From Marixanthomonas spongiae (lineage in GTDB: Bacteria > Bacteroidota > Bacteroidia > Flavobacteriales > Flavobacteriaceae), in the NCBI RefSeq assembly GCF_003095375.1, contig NZ_QEHR01000004.1, positions 248,001 to 312,000 of the forward strand: 64,000 bases of DNA, in the 5' to 3' direction. Below are positions 25,852-33,769 of the stretch, piece after piece. The position numbers and the translations under genes were made by a program. The number at the start of each line of letters is the position of its first letter. The stretch's first letter is position 1. The notes under the pieces are model-generated. The model worked only from the letters and a program-made list of their open reading frames with translations, was not told where the DNA came from and searched no databases.

Positions 25852-26084
25852 CCTACCACCATTAAAGCTACGTTGCAAACATTTAAAGGTTTATATGAAG
25901 GAGTTTTTTTGGAAGGTTGAATACATGGACTCCCCTGAACTGAAATATGATTTTTACATCCCAAGTTGCGGTTTTCAGTATGGGTAAATTCAATTTTTAA
26001 AAGCTTTTTTAGGTGTTTTTTTGAAGAAATGGTACATTGCCCTACTTTTTATACTAAAAGATAACACCACTTTAATCAAGAAGG
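25852..26084. other. Intergenic region after the Bat operon
   Basis: A 233-base gap. It contains a 30-codon open frame (25895-25987, MKEFFWKVEYMDSPELKYD...) with no supporting signal, and a stretch ACTTTTTATAC before the carbonic anhydrase gene that is only a weak -7 candidate. No terminator was seen. Confidence 0.35.
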
Positions 26085-26711
26085 ATGAAAGCACATACCA
26101 AAGAAACACAAGCAACCCTAACCCCAGAAAAAGCCTTGGAATTTTTAAAGAAAGGCAACCAACGGTTTCAAAACAACCTAAAGGCCAACCGTAATTTGTT
26201 GGAGCAGGTAAACGATACGCGTGATGGACAGTTTCCGTTCGCCGTTATTTTAAGTTGTATAGACTCGCGGGTCTCTGCCGAACTTGTTTTCGATCAAGGT
26301 TTGGGCGATATTTTCAGTGTCCGTATTGCCGGTAACTTTGTTAATGAAGATATTTTGGGCAGTATAGAGTACGGTTGCAAAGTAGCCGGTTCTAAACTTG
26401 TAGTGGTGTTGGGTCATACCTCTTGTGGTGCGGTAAGCGGGGCGTGTGACAACGTGGAAATTGGTAATATCACTACATTGCTATCCAAAATTAAACCCGC
26501 CGTAGAAGCCGTGAAACAACCAGAAGACAAGTCGTTACGAAATTCTAAAAACACCGAATTTGTCAATGAGGTGTCCAAGAAAAACGTTCAGCTTACCTTA
26601 GAGAATATGCGCAAACAAAGCCCAGTTTTAACCGAAATGGAACAAAATGGCGAGATTAAAATGGTTGGTGCTATGTACAATGTTAGCAACGGCAGTGTGG
26701 AATTTTACTAA
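26085..26711 (+). CDS. Beta-class carbonic anhydrase
   Basis: A 208-residue zinc enzyme interconverting CO2 and bicarbonate. Zinc ligands are Cys58 (SCIDSR), His111 and Cys114 (GHTSCGAV), with the Asp60-Arg62 dyad of the active site. It has an N-terminal helical arm (EKALEFLKKGNQRFQNNL) typical of the class. No signal peptide is seen, so it is cytoplasmic. The gene converges on the CvpA gene with only 41 bases between. Confidence 0.95.
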   Translation: MKAHTKETQATLTPEKALEFLKKGNQRFQNNLKANRNLLEQVNDTRDGQFPFAVILSCIDSRVSAELVFDQGLGDIFSVRIAGNFVNEDILGSIEYGCKVAGSKLVVVLGHTSCGAVSGACDNVEIGNITTLLSKIKPAVEAVKQPEDKSLRNSKNTEFVNEVSKKNVQLTLENMRKQSPVLTEMEQNGEIKMVGAMYNVSNGSVEFY

Positions 26712-26752
26712 ATGATTCATCGAAAGTACTTCTAAACTATTGTTTGCCCACG

Positions 26753-27334
26753 CTAAAAAACCGTGTCTGTTTTATTTGTCGCAGTATCTAAAAGCTGTTC
26801 CCGTAATTCTGGATTGCTTTCTTTTGGTGCGTCATAGTCATTCTTGAACTCATCCACTTCCCTTAAAATATGTGGCAACACCAATGGCGCCAACGAAGCT
26901 ACTGGCGGATATAAAATAGATTCGCTGCGTTGTTCTTCTGAAACAATGGTATAGCTTTCCGAAGCATTTACAAACATAAAGATCACGCTTACGATAAAAG
27001 CATATTTCAGCACACTGAAAACGCCTCCCAATAATTTGTTTACAATTCCCAAAGCTGCAAAATCAGCTACTTTAGTTAACAGTTTTCCGGCAAGCGAAAT
27101 CACAAATACAATAATTAAAAACGTAATGGCAAAAGCTGCTAAATTGGTGGTTTGCGTGCTCCAGTTAAAACGTTCGGTGAGGAAATCGGCCGCATAATGC
27201 GAAAAGTAAATCGCCCCATATACCCCGGCAATAATCCCTATTAACGAGGCAAGGGTAACGAACAGCCCTTTTTTAAAGCCCAAATAAAAAGCGATAAGCA
27301 AAATAACGCCAAGGATAATATCGATTGTGACCAT
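26753..27334 (-). CDS. cvpA: CvpA family membrane protein
   Basis: A 193-residue inner-membrane protein with four hydrophobic segments, about residues 3-22 (IDIILGVILLIAFYLGFKKG), 26-46, 62-84 (NLAAFAITFLIIVFVISLAG) and 101-121 (LGGVFSVLKYAFIVSVIFMF). The C-terminal 60 residues are polar and rich in Glu/Asp. The first-helix pattern with DIILG...LGFKKGLF is diagnostic for CvpA/colicin V production proteins, linked to envelope stress and purine metabolism elsewhere. It is monocistronic here. Confidence 0.88.
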   Translation of the reverse strand: MVTIDIILGVILLIAFYLGFKKGLFVTLASLIGIIAGVYGAIYFSHYAADFLTERFNWSTQTTNLAAFAITFLIIVFVISLAGKLLTKVADFAALGIVNKLLGGVFSVLKYAFIVSVIFMFVNASESYTIVSEEQRSESILYPPVASLAPLVLPHILREVDEFKNDYDAPKESNPELREQLLDTATNKTDTVF

Positions 27335-27408
27335 AGTGCAAGTTTAGCGTAAATATACTATTTCTTGAAATATCAGTTCGAACCAACTGTGTTTTTACGC
27401 TTTTTCCA

Positions 27409-27441
27409 TTTGTCTTTTGGGGTTTTAAACACGTATCTTTG
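27409..27441 (+). promoter_or_regulatory. Bacteroidota-type promoter
   Basis: TTTG (27409-27412), 21 bases, then TATCTTTG (27434-27441) fit the -33/-7 form TTTG-N19-21-TAnnTTTG. The last G is only 10 bases before the ATG at 27452, so the message would be nearly leaderless. Confidence 0.65.
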
Positions 27442-27451
27442 CCTACAATTT

Positions 27452-27808
27452 ATGGCAAGAGACGAACAATTAAAACAAAAATGGGAAGCGGTGGTCAAGC
27501 TGTTGAGCGACCGTTTTGCCGATGGCGAAAAACTAGACTTAGATGCAATTATTTATTTAGTCGGAGTCCAAGAATTAGGGCAGTTGCACCGACGGTTTAA
27601 AAAAGATGACAAAATAAACCTGATGCACATTGCTATTTGCAGGTTGTTGGAGCCTTTCGGATATTACGAATTTGAATATTTTGACGATCAAGGCTGGCCG
27701 CATTATAAAGTTTTGGAACAACTGCCGCCATTAAGAGCAGGCGAACAGAGCGTATTGATGAAAGAAGCCATTGTGCAGTATTTCCTTGAAAAGGAAGTGA
27801 TTGAATAG
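27452..27808 (+). CDS. Conserved hypothetical protein upstream of pheS
   Basis: A 118-residue, soluble, charged protein: MARDEQLKQKWEAVVKLLSDRFADGEKLDLDAIIYLVGVQELG, then RRFKKDDKINLMHIAICRLLEPFGYYEFEYFDDQGWPHYKVLEQLP. I do not assign a function. The start is set at 27452 because the promoter box lies just upstream; an earlier ATG-like frame from 27365 would include the promoter. It is 35 bases before pheS. Confidence 0.75.
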   Translation: MARDEQLKQKWEAVVKLLSDRFADGEKLDLDAIIYLVGVQELGQLHRRFKKDDKINLMHIAICRLLEPFGYYEFEYFDDQGWPHYKVLEQLPPLRAGEQSVLMKEAIVQYFLEKEVIE

Positions 27809-27821
27809 CCAATAATTTATG

Positions 27822-27829
27822 TAATTTTG
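27822..27829 (+). promoter_or_regulatory. Likely -7 box for pheS
   Basis: TAATTTTG (27822-27829) fits the TAnnTTTG -7 consensus. It is 14 bases upstream of the ATG of pheS; a well-placed -33 box is not obvious. Confidence 0.5.
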
Positions 27830-27843
27830 CCATCCACAAGAAT

Positions 27844-28869
27844 ATGGGTATGCTAAATAAAATTAAAGAACATATAGCCGAAGTTGAGGCGTTTACGGCA
27901 ACTTCTAAAGACGAAATAGAACAGTTCCGCATTAAATACCTTAGTAAAAAAGGATTGCTGAACGATTTTTTTGCTGAATTCAAAAACGTTCCCAACGAGC
28001 AGAAAAAAGAATATGGGCAGACCATCAATAAACTGAAAACGGCCGCTCAGGAAAAGGTGGATACTTTAAAGGCAACTTTAGAGGCGGAAGAAGAAATAAA
28101 AGGGGTTTATGGCGATCTCTCCCGTCCGGGCGAACCTATTGAACTCGGTTCGCGCCATCCCATTTCCATCGTTAAAAATAAAATTACCGAAATATTTTCC
28201 CGCATTGGTTTTAATGTTTCCGAAGGGCCCGAGATTGAAGACGACTGGCATAACTTTACCGCCTTGAACCTTCCCGAGCACCATCCCGCCCGCGATATGC
28301 AGGATACCTTTTTTGTGCAAACCGATCCCGATATCATGTTGCGTACCCATACCTCAACCGTGCAGGTTCGGTATATGGAAAACAACAAACCGCCCATCCG
28401 TACTATTTCGCCGGGACGGGTGTACCGAAACGAAGCCATTTCGGCGCGTTCGCACTGCTTTTTCCATCAAGTGGAAGGGTTGTACGTGGACAAAGGCGTG
28501 AGCTTTGCCGATTTAAAACAAACCTTGCAATATTTCACTACGGAATTGTTCGGGAAATCCAAGATACGGTTACGGCCGTCTTACTTTCCATTTACCGAAC
28601 CCAGTGCCGAAGTAGATGTCTATTGGGGCTTAGAGACCGAAACCGATTACAAAATGACCAAAGGCACCGGCTGGCTGGAAATTATGGGCTGCGGCATGGT
28701 CGATCCCAATGTTTTGAAAAACTGTGGTATTGATCCAGAAGTGTATTCCGGTTTTGCCTTTGGAATGGGCATAGACCGTATTGCCTTGTTGTTGCACCAA
28801 ATACCCGACATTCGCATGTTGAGCGAGAATGATATGCGTTTTTTACAACAGTTTAAGAGCGTGCTGTAG
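27844..28869 (+). CDS. pheS: Phenylalanyl-tRNA synthetase alpha subunit
   Basis: A 341-residue class II tRNA synthetase subunit that charges tRNA-Phe together with PheT (not in the window). After an N-terminal coiled coil (about 1-90), the catalytic core has the class II motifs: motif 1 near HPISIVKNKITEIFSRIGF, motif 2 FSPGRVYRNEA-like (ISPGRVYRNEAISARSHCFFHQ), and motif 3 GFAFGMGIDRIALL. Length is typical. An ATG at 27850 is an alternative start. It is followed by two small genes in the same direction. Confidence 0.97.
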   Translation: MGMLNKIKEHIAEVEAFTATSKDEIEQFRIKYLSKKGLLNDFFAEFKNVPNEQKKEYGQTINKLKTAAQEKVDTLKATLEAEEEIKGVYGDLSRPGEPIELGSRHPISIVKNKITEIFSRIGFNVSEGPEIEDDWHNFTALNLPEHHPARDMQDTFFVQTDPDIMLRTHTSTVQVRYMENNKPPIRTISPGRVYRNEAISARSHCFFHQVEGLYVDKGVSFADLKQTLQYFTTELFGKSKIRLRPSYFPFTEPSAEVDVYWGLETETDYKMTKGTGWLEIMGCGMVDPNVLKNCGIDPEVYSGFAFGMGIDRIALLLHQIPDIRMLSENDMRFLQQFKSVL

Positions 28870-28936
28870 AAGCAAAGCGATGCTCGCGAGGTAAGAAATT
28901 GGAATTATTGAGATTTAAAATCTAAATCCTAAACAC

Positions 28937-29104
28937 ATGAAAAAATACATAGTCATTGGTCTTTTGATTGTCGCCCTTTTGGTGGTTGCTTACCTAACCT
29001 TTGTAATTGCCGCCATAAAAATTGTGATAGGTAGTATTTTCTTGGTGATTTTTGCTTTGGCAATTTTAGCCCTTTGGATTATGTGGAAAGTGAAGACCGA
29101 TTAA
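28937..29104 (+). CDS. Small two-helix membrane protein downstream of pheS
   Basis: A 55-residue protein with ATG at 28937 and TAA at 29102. It consists almost only of two hydrophobic stretches (YIVIGLLIVALLVVAYLTFVIAA and IVIGSIFLVIFALAILALWIM) with a short basic start (MKK) and end (KVKTD). It ends six bases before the next gene, so it is probably co-transcribed with it. I do not know a function. Confidence 0.5.
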   Translation: MKKYIVIGLLIVALLVVAYLTFVIAAIKIVIGSIFLVIFALAILALWIMWKVKTD

Positions 29105-29110
29105 TTTTAT

Positions 29111-29506
29111 ATGCGAAAAGATATTAAAATCCCCGAAGTCAAGAACGTTTATATTGCTGCCGTAAACGAATTTAACGACGAGTTTAAAACCTACGATTGG
29201 AACGCCTACATCATCAATGACAACGATAAACCCTTGGAAACCGTTATCATTGTATCACAAGGCTATGACAGTGAAAAAATGACCGCCCCGATGCGGAAAA
29301 CCATAAAATTACTGCCCGCTAAAGGCTACGCCAAAATTGAATTTCTGGAAGAAAACGTTTTAAAAGTGAACAACTTTTTTACTATTACCTATTTTATTGA
29401 CGACAAACTCTATGACAAACGTTTTGAAATTCCGGCAAATGCCGCCATTGAGGACAATGCGGTTTCGCTTCCTGTGATGAAAAAAGATGGGGTTTTGGCG
29501 CGGTAA
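29111..29506 (+). CDS. Conserved hypothetical protein near pheS
   Basis: A 131-residue soluble protein: MRKDIKIPEVKNVYIAAVNEFNDEFKTYDWNAYIIND, TVIIVSQGYDSEKMTAPMRKTIKLLPAKGYAKIEFLEE, RFEIPANAAIEDNAVSLPVMKKDGVLAR. It looks like an alpha/beta domain. I have the impression that this kind of protein commonly sits beside pheS in flavobacteria, but assign no function. No membrane or signal segment. Confidence 0.7.
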   Translation: MRKDIKIPEVKNVYIAAVNEFNDEFKTYDWNAYIINDNDKPLETVIIVSQGYDSEKMTAPMRKTIKLLPAKGYAKIEFLEENVLKVNNFFTITYFIDDKLYDKRFEIPANAAIEDNAVSLPVMKKDGVLAR

Positions 29507-29551
29507 ACTCCAGATACACTTCAAATACCCGAAATTCCGTATCTTTAACCT

Positions 29552-29749
29552 ATGGAAATCAATTTCAGGACCAAAGAAGAAAGCAACAAAGCCCAACAAG
29601 AGGAGTTTCTCGCCTTAACGCCACCAGAGCGTTTTTTTGCGTTCTTGAAACTTTCGTATGAATTAAGGAACTTCCCTTCTAAATTTTCTTCTGAAACAGC
29701 TAACAAAGATAATTTTGAGATTGTAATCCCGCCTAAACATGTGGAATGA
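29552..29749 (+). CDS. Small protein paired with nucleotidyltransferase
   Basis: A 65-residue hydrophilic protein (MEINFRTKEESNKAQQEEFLALTPPERFFAFLKLSYELRN...) overlapping the nucleotidyltransferase gene by 11 bases. A near -7 box TATCTTTA (29540-29547) lies just upstream. The arrangement is that of two-gene toxin-antitoxin units of MNT type, but neither this small protein nor its role is recognised. Confidence 0.6.
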   Translation: MEINFRTKEESNKAQQEEFLALTPPERFFAFLKLSYELRNFPSKFSSETANKDNFEIVIPPKHVE

Positions 29750-30221
29750 ATGGGACAAAAACATTAGCAACTTTATTGCCTTGGCAAATAAGCACAAGGT
29801 AAAGATGCTTATGGTAGGGGGAGGTGCCGTAAATTTCCACGGATACAAACGGCATTCTGCAGATGTGGATTTTTGGATCGAAACCACAGCCTTAAATTTT
29901 AAAAAACTATGTGCCGTTTTTTCTGAAATGGGCTATGAAATTTCAGATTTTCCAGATGCCGTAAAACAGCAAAAACAGAATATTTCAGTGAAATTTTCCC
30001 CTGAAAGCTTGCAATTGGAGCTAATAACCAACTTTTCAGTCAATAAATCTTTTGAACAGGCCTTGGCCGAAAGTGAAGAAACAAGTGTAAAGAGAAGTGA
30101 GTTTTTAAGGTGGAACGTCCTATCATATGACGATTTAATTACCAGCAAACTAAAAGCCAAGAGACCAAAAGATTTATTGGACGTACAACAACTTCAAAAA
30201 ATCAAAAAGGAACGCGAGTAA
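29739..30221 (+). CDS. Nucleotidyltransferase-fold protein (AbiEii/DUF6036-like)
   Basis: A 160-residue protein with the nucleotidyltransferase signature GGGAVNFHGYKRHSADVDFW (27-46): the glycine pair then HSADVD, giving Asp42 and Asp44 as metal ligands. Later parts (KAKRPKDLLDVQQLQKI) match the C-terminal helix of small antitoxin-type or AbiEii-like transferases. Such enzymes transfer a nucleotide to a protein or tRNA. It is co-translated with the 65-residue protein and then meets gpsA on the opposite strand. Confidence 0.75.
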   Translation: MWNEWDKNISNFIALANKHKVKMLMVGGGAVNFHGYKRHSADVDFWIETTALNFKKLCAVFSEMGYEISDFPDAVKQQKQNISVKFSPESLQLELITNFSVNKSFEQALAESEETSVKRSEFLRWNVLSYDDLITSKLKAKRPKDLLDVQQLQKIKKERE

Positions 30222-30225
30222 TCTT

Positions 30226-31230
30226 TTAATCCAACTTATCCGTCAACTTTGTAAATACTTTTTTAGGGTCTTTTCCTTCGTATAAAATAGCATAAACTGC
30301 ATTGATAATTGGCGTTTTGGCTTTTTTCTTTCCTTTTGCCTGGTTGAGGTTATACGCGCTTTTGGTGGCGTAGTAGCCTTCGGCAATCATATTCATTTCC
30401 ATTTGGGCGCTTTTTACAGTGTAGCCTTTCCCTATCATATTGCCAAACATCCTATTTCGGCTAAAAACCGAATAACCTGTAACCAATAAATCGCCCAGAT
30501 AAGCAGAATCGTTGATGTTCCGTTTCATTTTATGTACGCGTTTTACGTATTTTTTCATCTCGCGAATGGCATTGCTCATCAACACGCTCTGAAAGTTATC
30601 GCCATACCCTAACCCGTGGGCGATACCGGCGGCAATGGCGTAAATGTTCTTGAGCATGGCGGCATATTCGGTACCCATTACATCGTCGCTGGTGGTACAT
30701 TTTATGTAATCGCTGGAAAGTTTATCGGCCACCAACTTGGCCTTTTCTTCATCGGCACAGGCAATGGTGAGGTACGAAAGGCGTTCTAAAGCAACCTCTT
30801 CGGCGTGGCACGGGCCAGAAATAACCCCAATATTGTTAAAAGCCACATTATAGTGGGTGTTAAAGTGGTCGCCAACAATCAAACTGCTTTCAGGAACAAT
30901 CCCTTTTATAGCCGAAAAAACAATTTTATCCTCCAGGGAAACGGTTACTTTTTTAAGCTCGGCTTCCACAAAGGCCGAGGGGATCACAAATATCAAATAA
31001 TCTGCATATTCGATCATTTCATTGATGTCGTTGCTTAGTTTAAGTTGCGAGACTTTAAATTCAACCGAACTCAAGTAGTTGGGGTTGTGGTCTTCTTTTT
31101 TAATATGTTCCATGGCGTAGGTGCTGCGCATGTACCAGCCCACTTCGTCTAGGTTTTCGCACAGCATTTTCACAATGGCGGTTGCCCAGCTTCCGCCGCC
31201 AAAAACGGCAAATTTTGGATGTTCAGTCAT
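30226..31230 (-). CDS. gpsA: NAD(P)H-dependent glycerol-3-phosphate dehydrogenase
   Basis: A 334-residue enzyme making sn-glycerol-3-phosphate for phospholipid synthesis. The N-terminal fold has FGGGSWATAIVKML, a variant of the usual GxGxWGTA motif; substrate domain motifs include ISGPCHAEEV, SAIKGI, GLGYGDNFQS and the Lys in MLKNIYAIAAG. The ATG at 31230 (MTEHPKFAVFGGG) is preferred over 31254 because the family starts there. A TATTTTTG box lies at 31252-31259 upstream. It is a monocistronic minus-strand gene. Confidence 0.94.
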   Translation of the reverse strand: MTEHPKFAVFGGGSWATAIVKMLCENLDEVGWYMRSTYAMEHIKKEDHNPNYLSSVEFKVSQLKLSNDINEMIEYADYLIFVIPSAFVEAELKKVTVSLEDKIVFSAIKGIVPESSLIVGDHFNTHYNVAFNNIGVISGPCHAEEVALERLSYLTIACADEEKAKLVADKLSSDYIKCTTSDDVMGTEYAAMLKNIYAIAAGIAHGLGYGDNFQSVLMSNAIREMKKYVKRVHKMKRNINDSAYLGDLLVTGYSVFSRNRMFGNMIGKGYTVKSAQMEMNMIAEGYYATKSAYNLNQAKGKKKAKTPIINAVYAILYEGKDPKKVFTKLTDKLD

Positions 31231-31589
31231 AATTGAATTTTTTCCTTCTTTCAAAAATACGCATTTATTGTCAAGCCACGGATTAAAGTACGGTTTTCAA
31301 GTTTTATTACAGGTGGTCTCAATAAAAATCTTGGCACGCCTTTTGAAACTACTATTTTAAATTATTCTTGCAACTGCAGTTTGCAAATAGTTTTAAATTA
31401 TTTAACAATGGCTTATGAGATTTTAAACAAGATTAACGTGAACTTTGCGTTGTAAGAAAACATAATGAAACTGAATTAGTAAGCTAATTCAAGAAAACAT
31501 AGAACCCTTTTTTTGGTTGGTTAGTAGAAGCCGTTCCATACTGTTTAATTTAAGCAGTTGGAGCGGTTTCTCGTTTTGGGCGTTTGTCC
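31231..31589. other. Intergenic region with a long hairpin
   Basis: A 359-base gap between gpsA and nadD, both on the minus strand. It holds the gpsA -7 candidate (CAAAAATA on the plus strand, 31252-31259) and the hairpin at 31527-31570. A 16-codon open frame at 31408 is not supported. Nothing else was recognised. Confidence 0.5.
31527..31570 (-). ncRNA. Long hairpin downstream of nadD (terminator or small RNA)
   Basis: GAAGCCGTTCCATACTG pairs with CAGTTGGAGCGGTTTC with one bulged base and a few G-U pairs, and the stem can continue through TTTA/TTAA pairs to about 22 bp. It starts 20 bases after the nadD stop. There is no T-run on either side, so it is not a standard intrinsic terminator; it could be a processed 3' end or a small RNA. 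Confidence 0.35.
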
Positions 31590-32231
31590 TTATCTATAAA
31601 AATTCATCTCATCCATATACTTCCATACGTCGAAAGGCATCATAGGACGGATGTTTTTCCCCGCCTTCACGCCTTTTCTTATAAAAGTTGAAGATAGCTC
31701 CATAATAGGAGCATCGACTTTGGTGATTTTTGGATGAAACACCTCCCCGCCCCCTTCAATGCCATTTGCTGAGCTTGCCGAAGTAGGGGAATAGAATTGA
31801 GTGTCAACAGTCCCTTCGGAAATCCTGGGATAGACATAAATGGAATAGCGGTCTAAAATAACCTCGTAATTTTTCCATTTATGGAAACTCTTTAAATTGT
31901 CCTCGCCCATAATCAAAGCGAACTGTTTTGTTGGATATTTTTCTTCTAAATGGACAAGGGTGTTTACCGTATAATTGGGCTGGGGCAGGTTAAACTCGAT
32001 ATTGCTGGCTTTTAGTTTAGGATATTCCTCCAAAGCAATTTCTACCATGGCCAAGCGGTGGTGGTCTTCGAGCAGGCTTTTCTTTTTTTTATGCGGATTG
32101 TGCGGCGTTACGATGAGCCAAATTTCGTCTAAGTCGCTGTTTTCAACCAAGTGGTTGGCAATAATGAGATGCCCAATGTGAATAGGGTTGAAAGTACCAA
32201 AATAAAGTCCGGTTTTTTTAGTTGCACTCAT
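31590..32231 (-). CDS. nadD: Nicotinate-nucleotide adenylyltransferase
   Basis: A 213-residue enzyme for NAD synthesis. Nucleotidyltransferase motifs are GTFNPIHIGH (13-22) and LSSTFIRKG. Residues about 147-164 (SPTSASSANGIEGGGEV) are not typical of the family and are encoded by a repeat (31741-31791); the flanks DTQFY and FHPKITKVDAP would normally be closer together. It is directly adjacent to gmk (no gap) and forms an operon gmk/yicC-nadD read from 33685 down. Confidence 0.93.
   Translation of the reverse strand: MSATKKTGLYFGTFNPIHIGHLIIANHLVENSDLDEIWLIVTPHNPHKKKKSLLEDHHRLAMVEIALEEYPKLKASNIEFNLPQPNYTVNTLVHLEEKYPTKQFALIMGEDNLKSFHKWKNYEVILDRYSIYVYPRISEGTVDTQFYSPTSASSANGIEGGGEVFHPKITKVDAPIMELSSTFIRKGVKAGKNIRPMMPFDVWKYMDEMNFYR
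31741..31791. repeat. Repeat inserted in frame in nadD
   Basis: The segment has CCCCGCCCCCTTCAAT, then GCTGAGCTTGCCGAAGTAGGGGA. The GCTGAGCTTGCCGAAG core is the same type of flavobacterial repeat as at 21324. It keeps the reading frame. The encoded insert is Ser/Gly-rich and probably loops out of the protein. Confidence 0.65.
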
Positions 32232-32828
32232 TTACTCTTCTTCTTCTTCGGGATGACCGTGGTGTATAAAATCTGTTACCAGTTCTTTGGCCTCGTTCAG
32301 GGCAGTGTCCAGGTCTTTGTTTTTAATGATATGGTCAAACTGTGGGGCAGTGGCCAGCTCAACCGAAGCTTTTGCAATGCGCATGTTGATGCGTTCATCG
32401 CTTTCGGTTTTTCGTTTTTTAAGCCTTCGTTTCAGTTCATCCACACTGGGTGGTTTTACAAAAACGGCCAGTGTTTTTTCGGGGTATTTCTTTTTTATGC
32501 GAAGGCCGCCCACTACGTCAATATCAAAAATCACGTTTTTGCCTTCGGCCCAAATACGTTCCACTTCCGTATTTAAGGTTCCGTAAAAGTTGTCGCGATA
32601 GACCTCTTCCCATTCTAGAAAATCGCCGTTTTTAATGTGCTGCTTAAAATCTTTTAAACTGATGAAATAATAGTCTTTCCCGTGCTTTTCATGTGCCCTG
32701 GGTTCGCGCGAGGTGCAGGAAATGGAAAAGTCCAAGTTCAGTTCTTCTTGGGCGAGCAGGTATTGAACAATGGTGGTCTTGCCACTTCCGGACGGTGCCG
32801 AAAAAACAAATAGTTTTCCTCCTTTCAT
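32232..32828 (-). CDS. gmk: Guanylate kinase
   Basis: A 198-residue P-loop kinase converting GMP to GDP. The P-loop is SAPSGSGKTT (10-19), and ISCTSREPRAHEKHGKDYYFIS is the GMP-binding region. The C-terminal end is a short acidic run HGHPEEEEE. Its ATG overlaps the yicC stop by one base (TAATG) and its stop touches the nadD start, so the three genes are translationally coupled. Confidence 0.96.
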   Translation of the reverse strand: MKGGKLFVFSAPSGSGKTTIVQYLLAQEELNLDFSISCTSREPRAHEKHGKDYYFISLKDFKQHIKNGDFLEWEEVYRDNFYGTLNTEVERIWAEGKNVIFDIDVVGGLRIKKKYPEKTLAVFVKPPSVDELKRRLKKRKTESDERINMRIAKASVELATAPQFDHIIKNKDLDTALNEAKELVTDFIHHGHPEEEEE

Positions 32829-33685
32829 TATAGTACGTTTAGGGCCTGTTCCTTTATTTTTTCCAGTTCGTCCTTCATTTGCACCACAACTTGCTGCATT
32901 GGGGCAAAGTTGGCCTTACTGCCAATGGTGTTGATCTCCCGGCCAATTTCTTGAGAGATGAACCCAAGTTTCTTACCGTTGCTGGTTTTGCTTTGCAGGG
33001 TTTCGGAAAAATAAGACAAGTGATTGCTCAACCGTACTTGTTCTTCGGTAATGTCGTATTTTTCTAAGTAGTACATCAATTCTTGTTCAAAACGGTTTTC
33101 GTCCACGGTTTCCTTGATGTCGCTTACTGCTTTTGCCAAGCGTTCCTTTACATTGTCCATGCGTTGTGGGTCGAGTTTCATAACTTCATCCAGCAAGGCA
33201 GCGATGTTGGTGATGCGTTTTTTAAAATCGGCTTCCAAGGCCTTTCCTTCATCGGTACGGTATCGGTTTATGGACTGTAGCGCTTCGTCAACCGCTTCTA
33301 TGATTTTGTGGTATTCTGTTTCGTCGATTTCATCCCGTTCGGTTTGTAGTGCATCGGGAAATTTTACGGCCATTTTCATCAGTTCCACGGGGTCGCCATC
33401 GGTTATGCGGGCCAGTTGTTTCATATAGTGTTTTACGGCGGTTTCGTTAATAACGCTGGCGGTTTCTTCGCCAGTTAACTCTACGTAAAGATTGAAATCT
33501 ACTTTTCCGCGGGAAAGCGACTCTGAAATGCGTTTGCGGATGTCCAACTCCTTTTCACGATATGCGGAAGGGACGCGGGCGTTAACATCAAGGTTTTTAC
33601 TGTTTAACGATTTTATTTCAACCGTGATTTTTTTGGAAGGCAATTGCACCACGCTTTTGCCATAACCGGTCATGGACTGGATCAT
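32828..33685 (-). CDS. yicC: YicC family endoribonuclease-type protein
   Basis: A 285-residue YicC protein. The start MIQSMTGYGKSVV and the C-terminal EIGREINTIGSKANFAPMQQVVVQMKDELEKIKEQALNVL are diagnostic. YicC proteins have been described as endoribonucleases. A TACCTTTG -7 box (33705-33712 as CAAAGGTA) is placed about 20 bases before the start. It leads the yicC-gmk-nadD operon. Confidence 0.94.
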   Translation of the reverse strand: MIQSMTGYGKSVVQLPSKKITVEIKSLNSKNLDVNARVPSAYREKELDIRKRISESLSRGKVDFNLYVELTGEETASVINETAVKHYMKQLARITDGDPVELMKMAVKFPDALQTERDEIDETEYHKIIEAVDEALQSINRYRTDEGKALEADFKKRITNIAALLDEVMKLDPQRMDNVKERLAKAVSDIKETVDENRFEQELMYYLEKYDITEEQVRLSNHLSYFSETLQSKTSNGKKLGFISQEIGREINTIGSKANFAPMQQVVVQMKDELEKIKEQALNVL

Positions 33686-33704
33686 AGTTTTGATTTAATG
33701 GTTG

Positions 33705-33712
33705 CAAAGGTA
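33705..33712 (-). promoter_or_regulatory. Likely -7 box for yicC-gmk-nadD
   Basis: On the minus strand the box reads TACCTTTG and fits TAnnTTTG; it ends 20 bases before the yicC ATG. No well-spaced -33 TTTG was found. Confidence 0.45.
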
Positions 33713-33769
33713 GTAAAATAGAAGATAGTAGCTTATAAAATAGCTTGGTGTTGCCACGGTAGCGGTTGT

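Noticed and set aside
25895-25987. 30-codon open frame MKEFFWKVEYMDSPELKYD... after the Bat operon
   Set aside because: No promoter box, no recognisable domain and very short; it may be chance.
29739-30221. Definite AbiEii toxin
   Set aside because: The protein is much shorter than AbiEii and the partner is not an AbiEi regulator; only the nucleotidyltransferase fold is supported.
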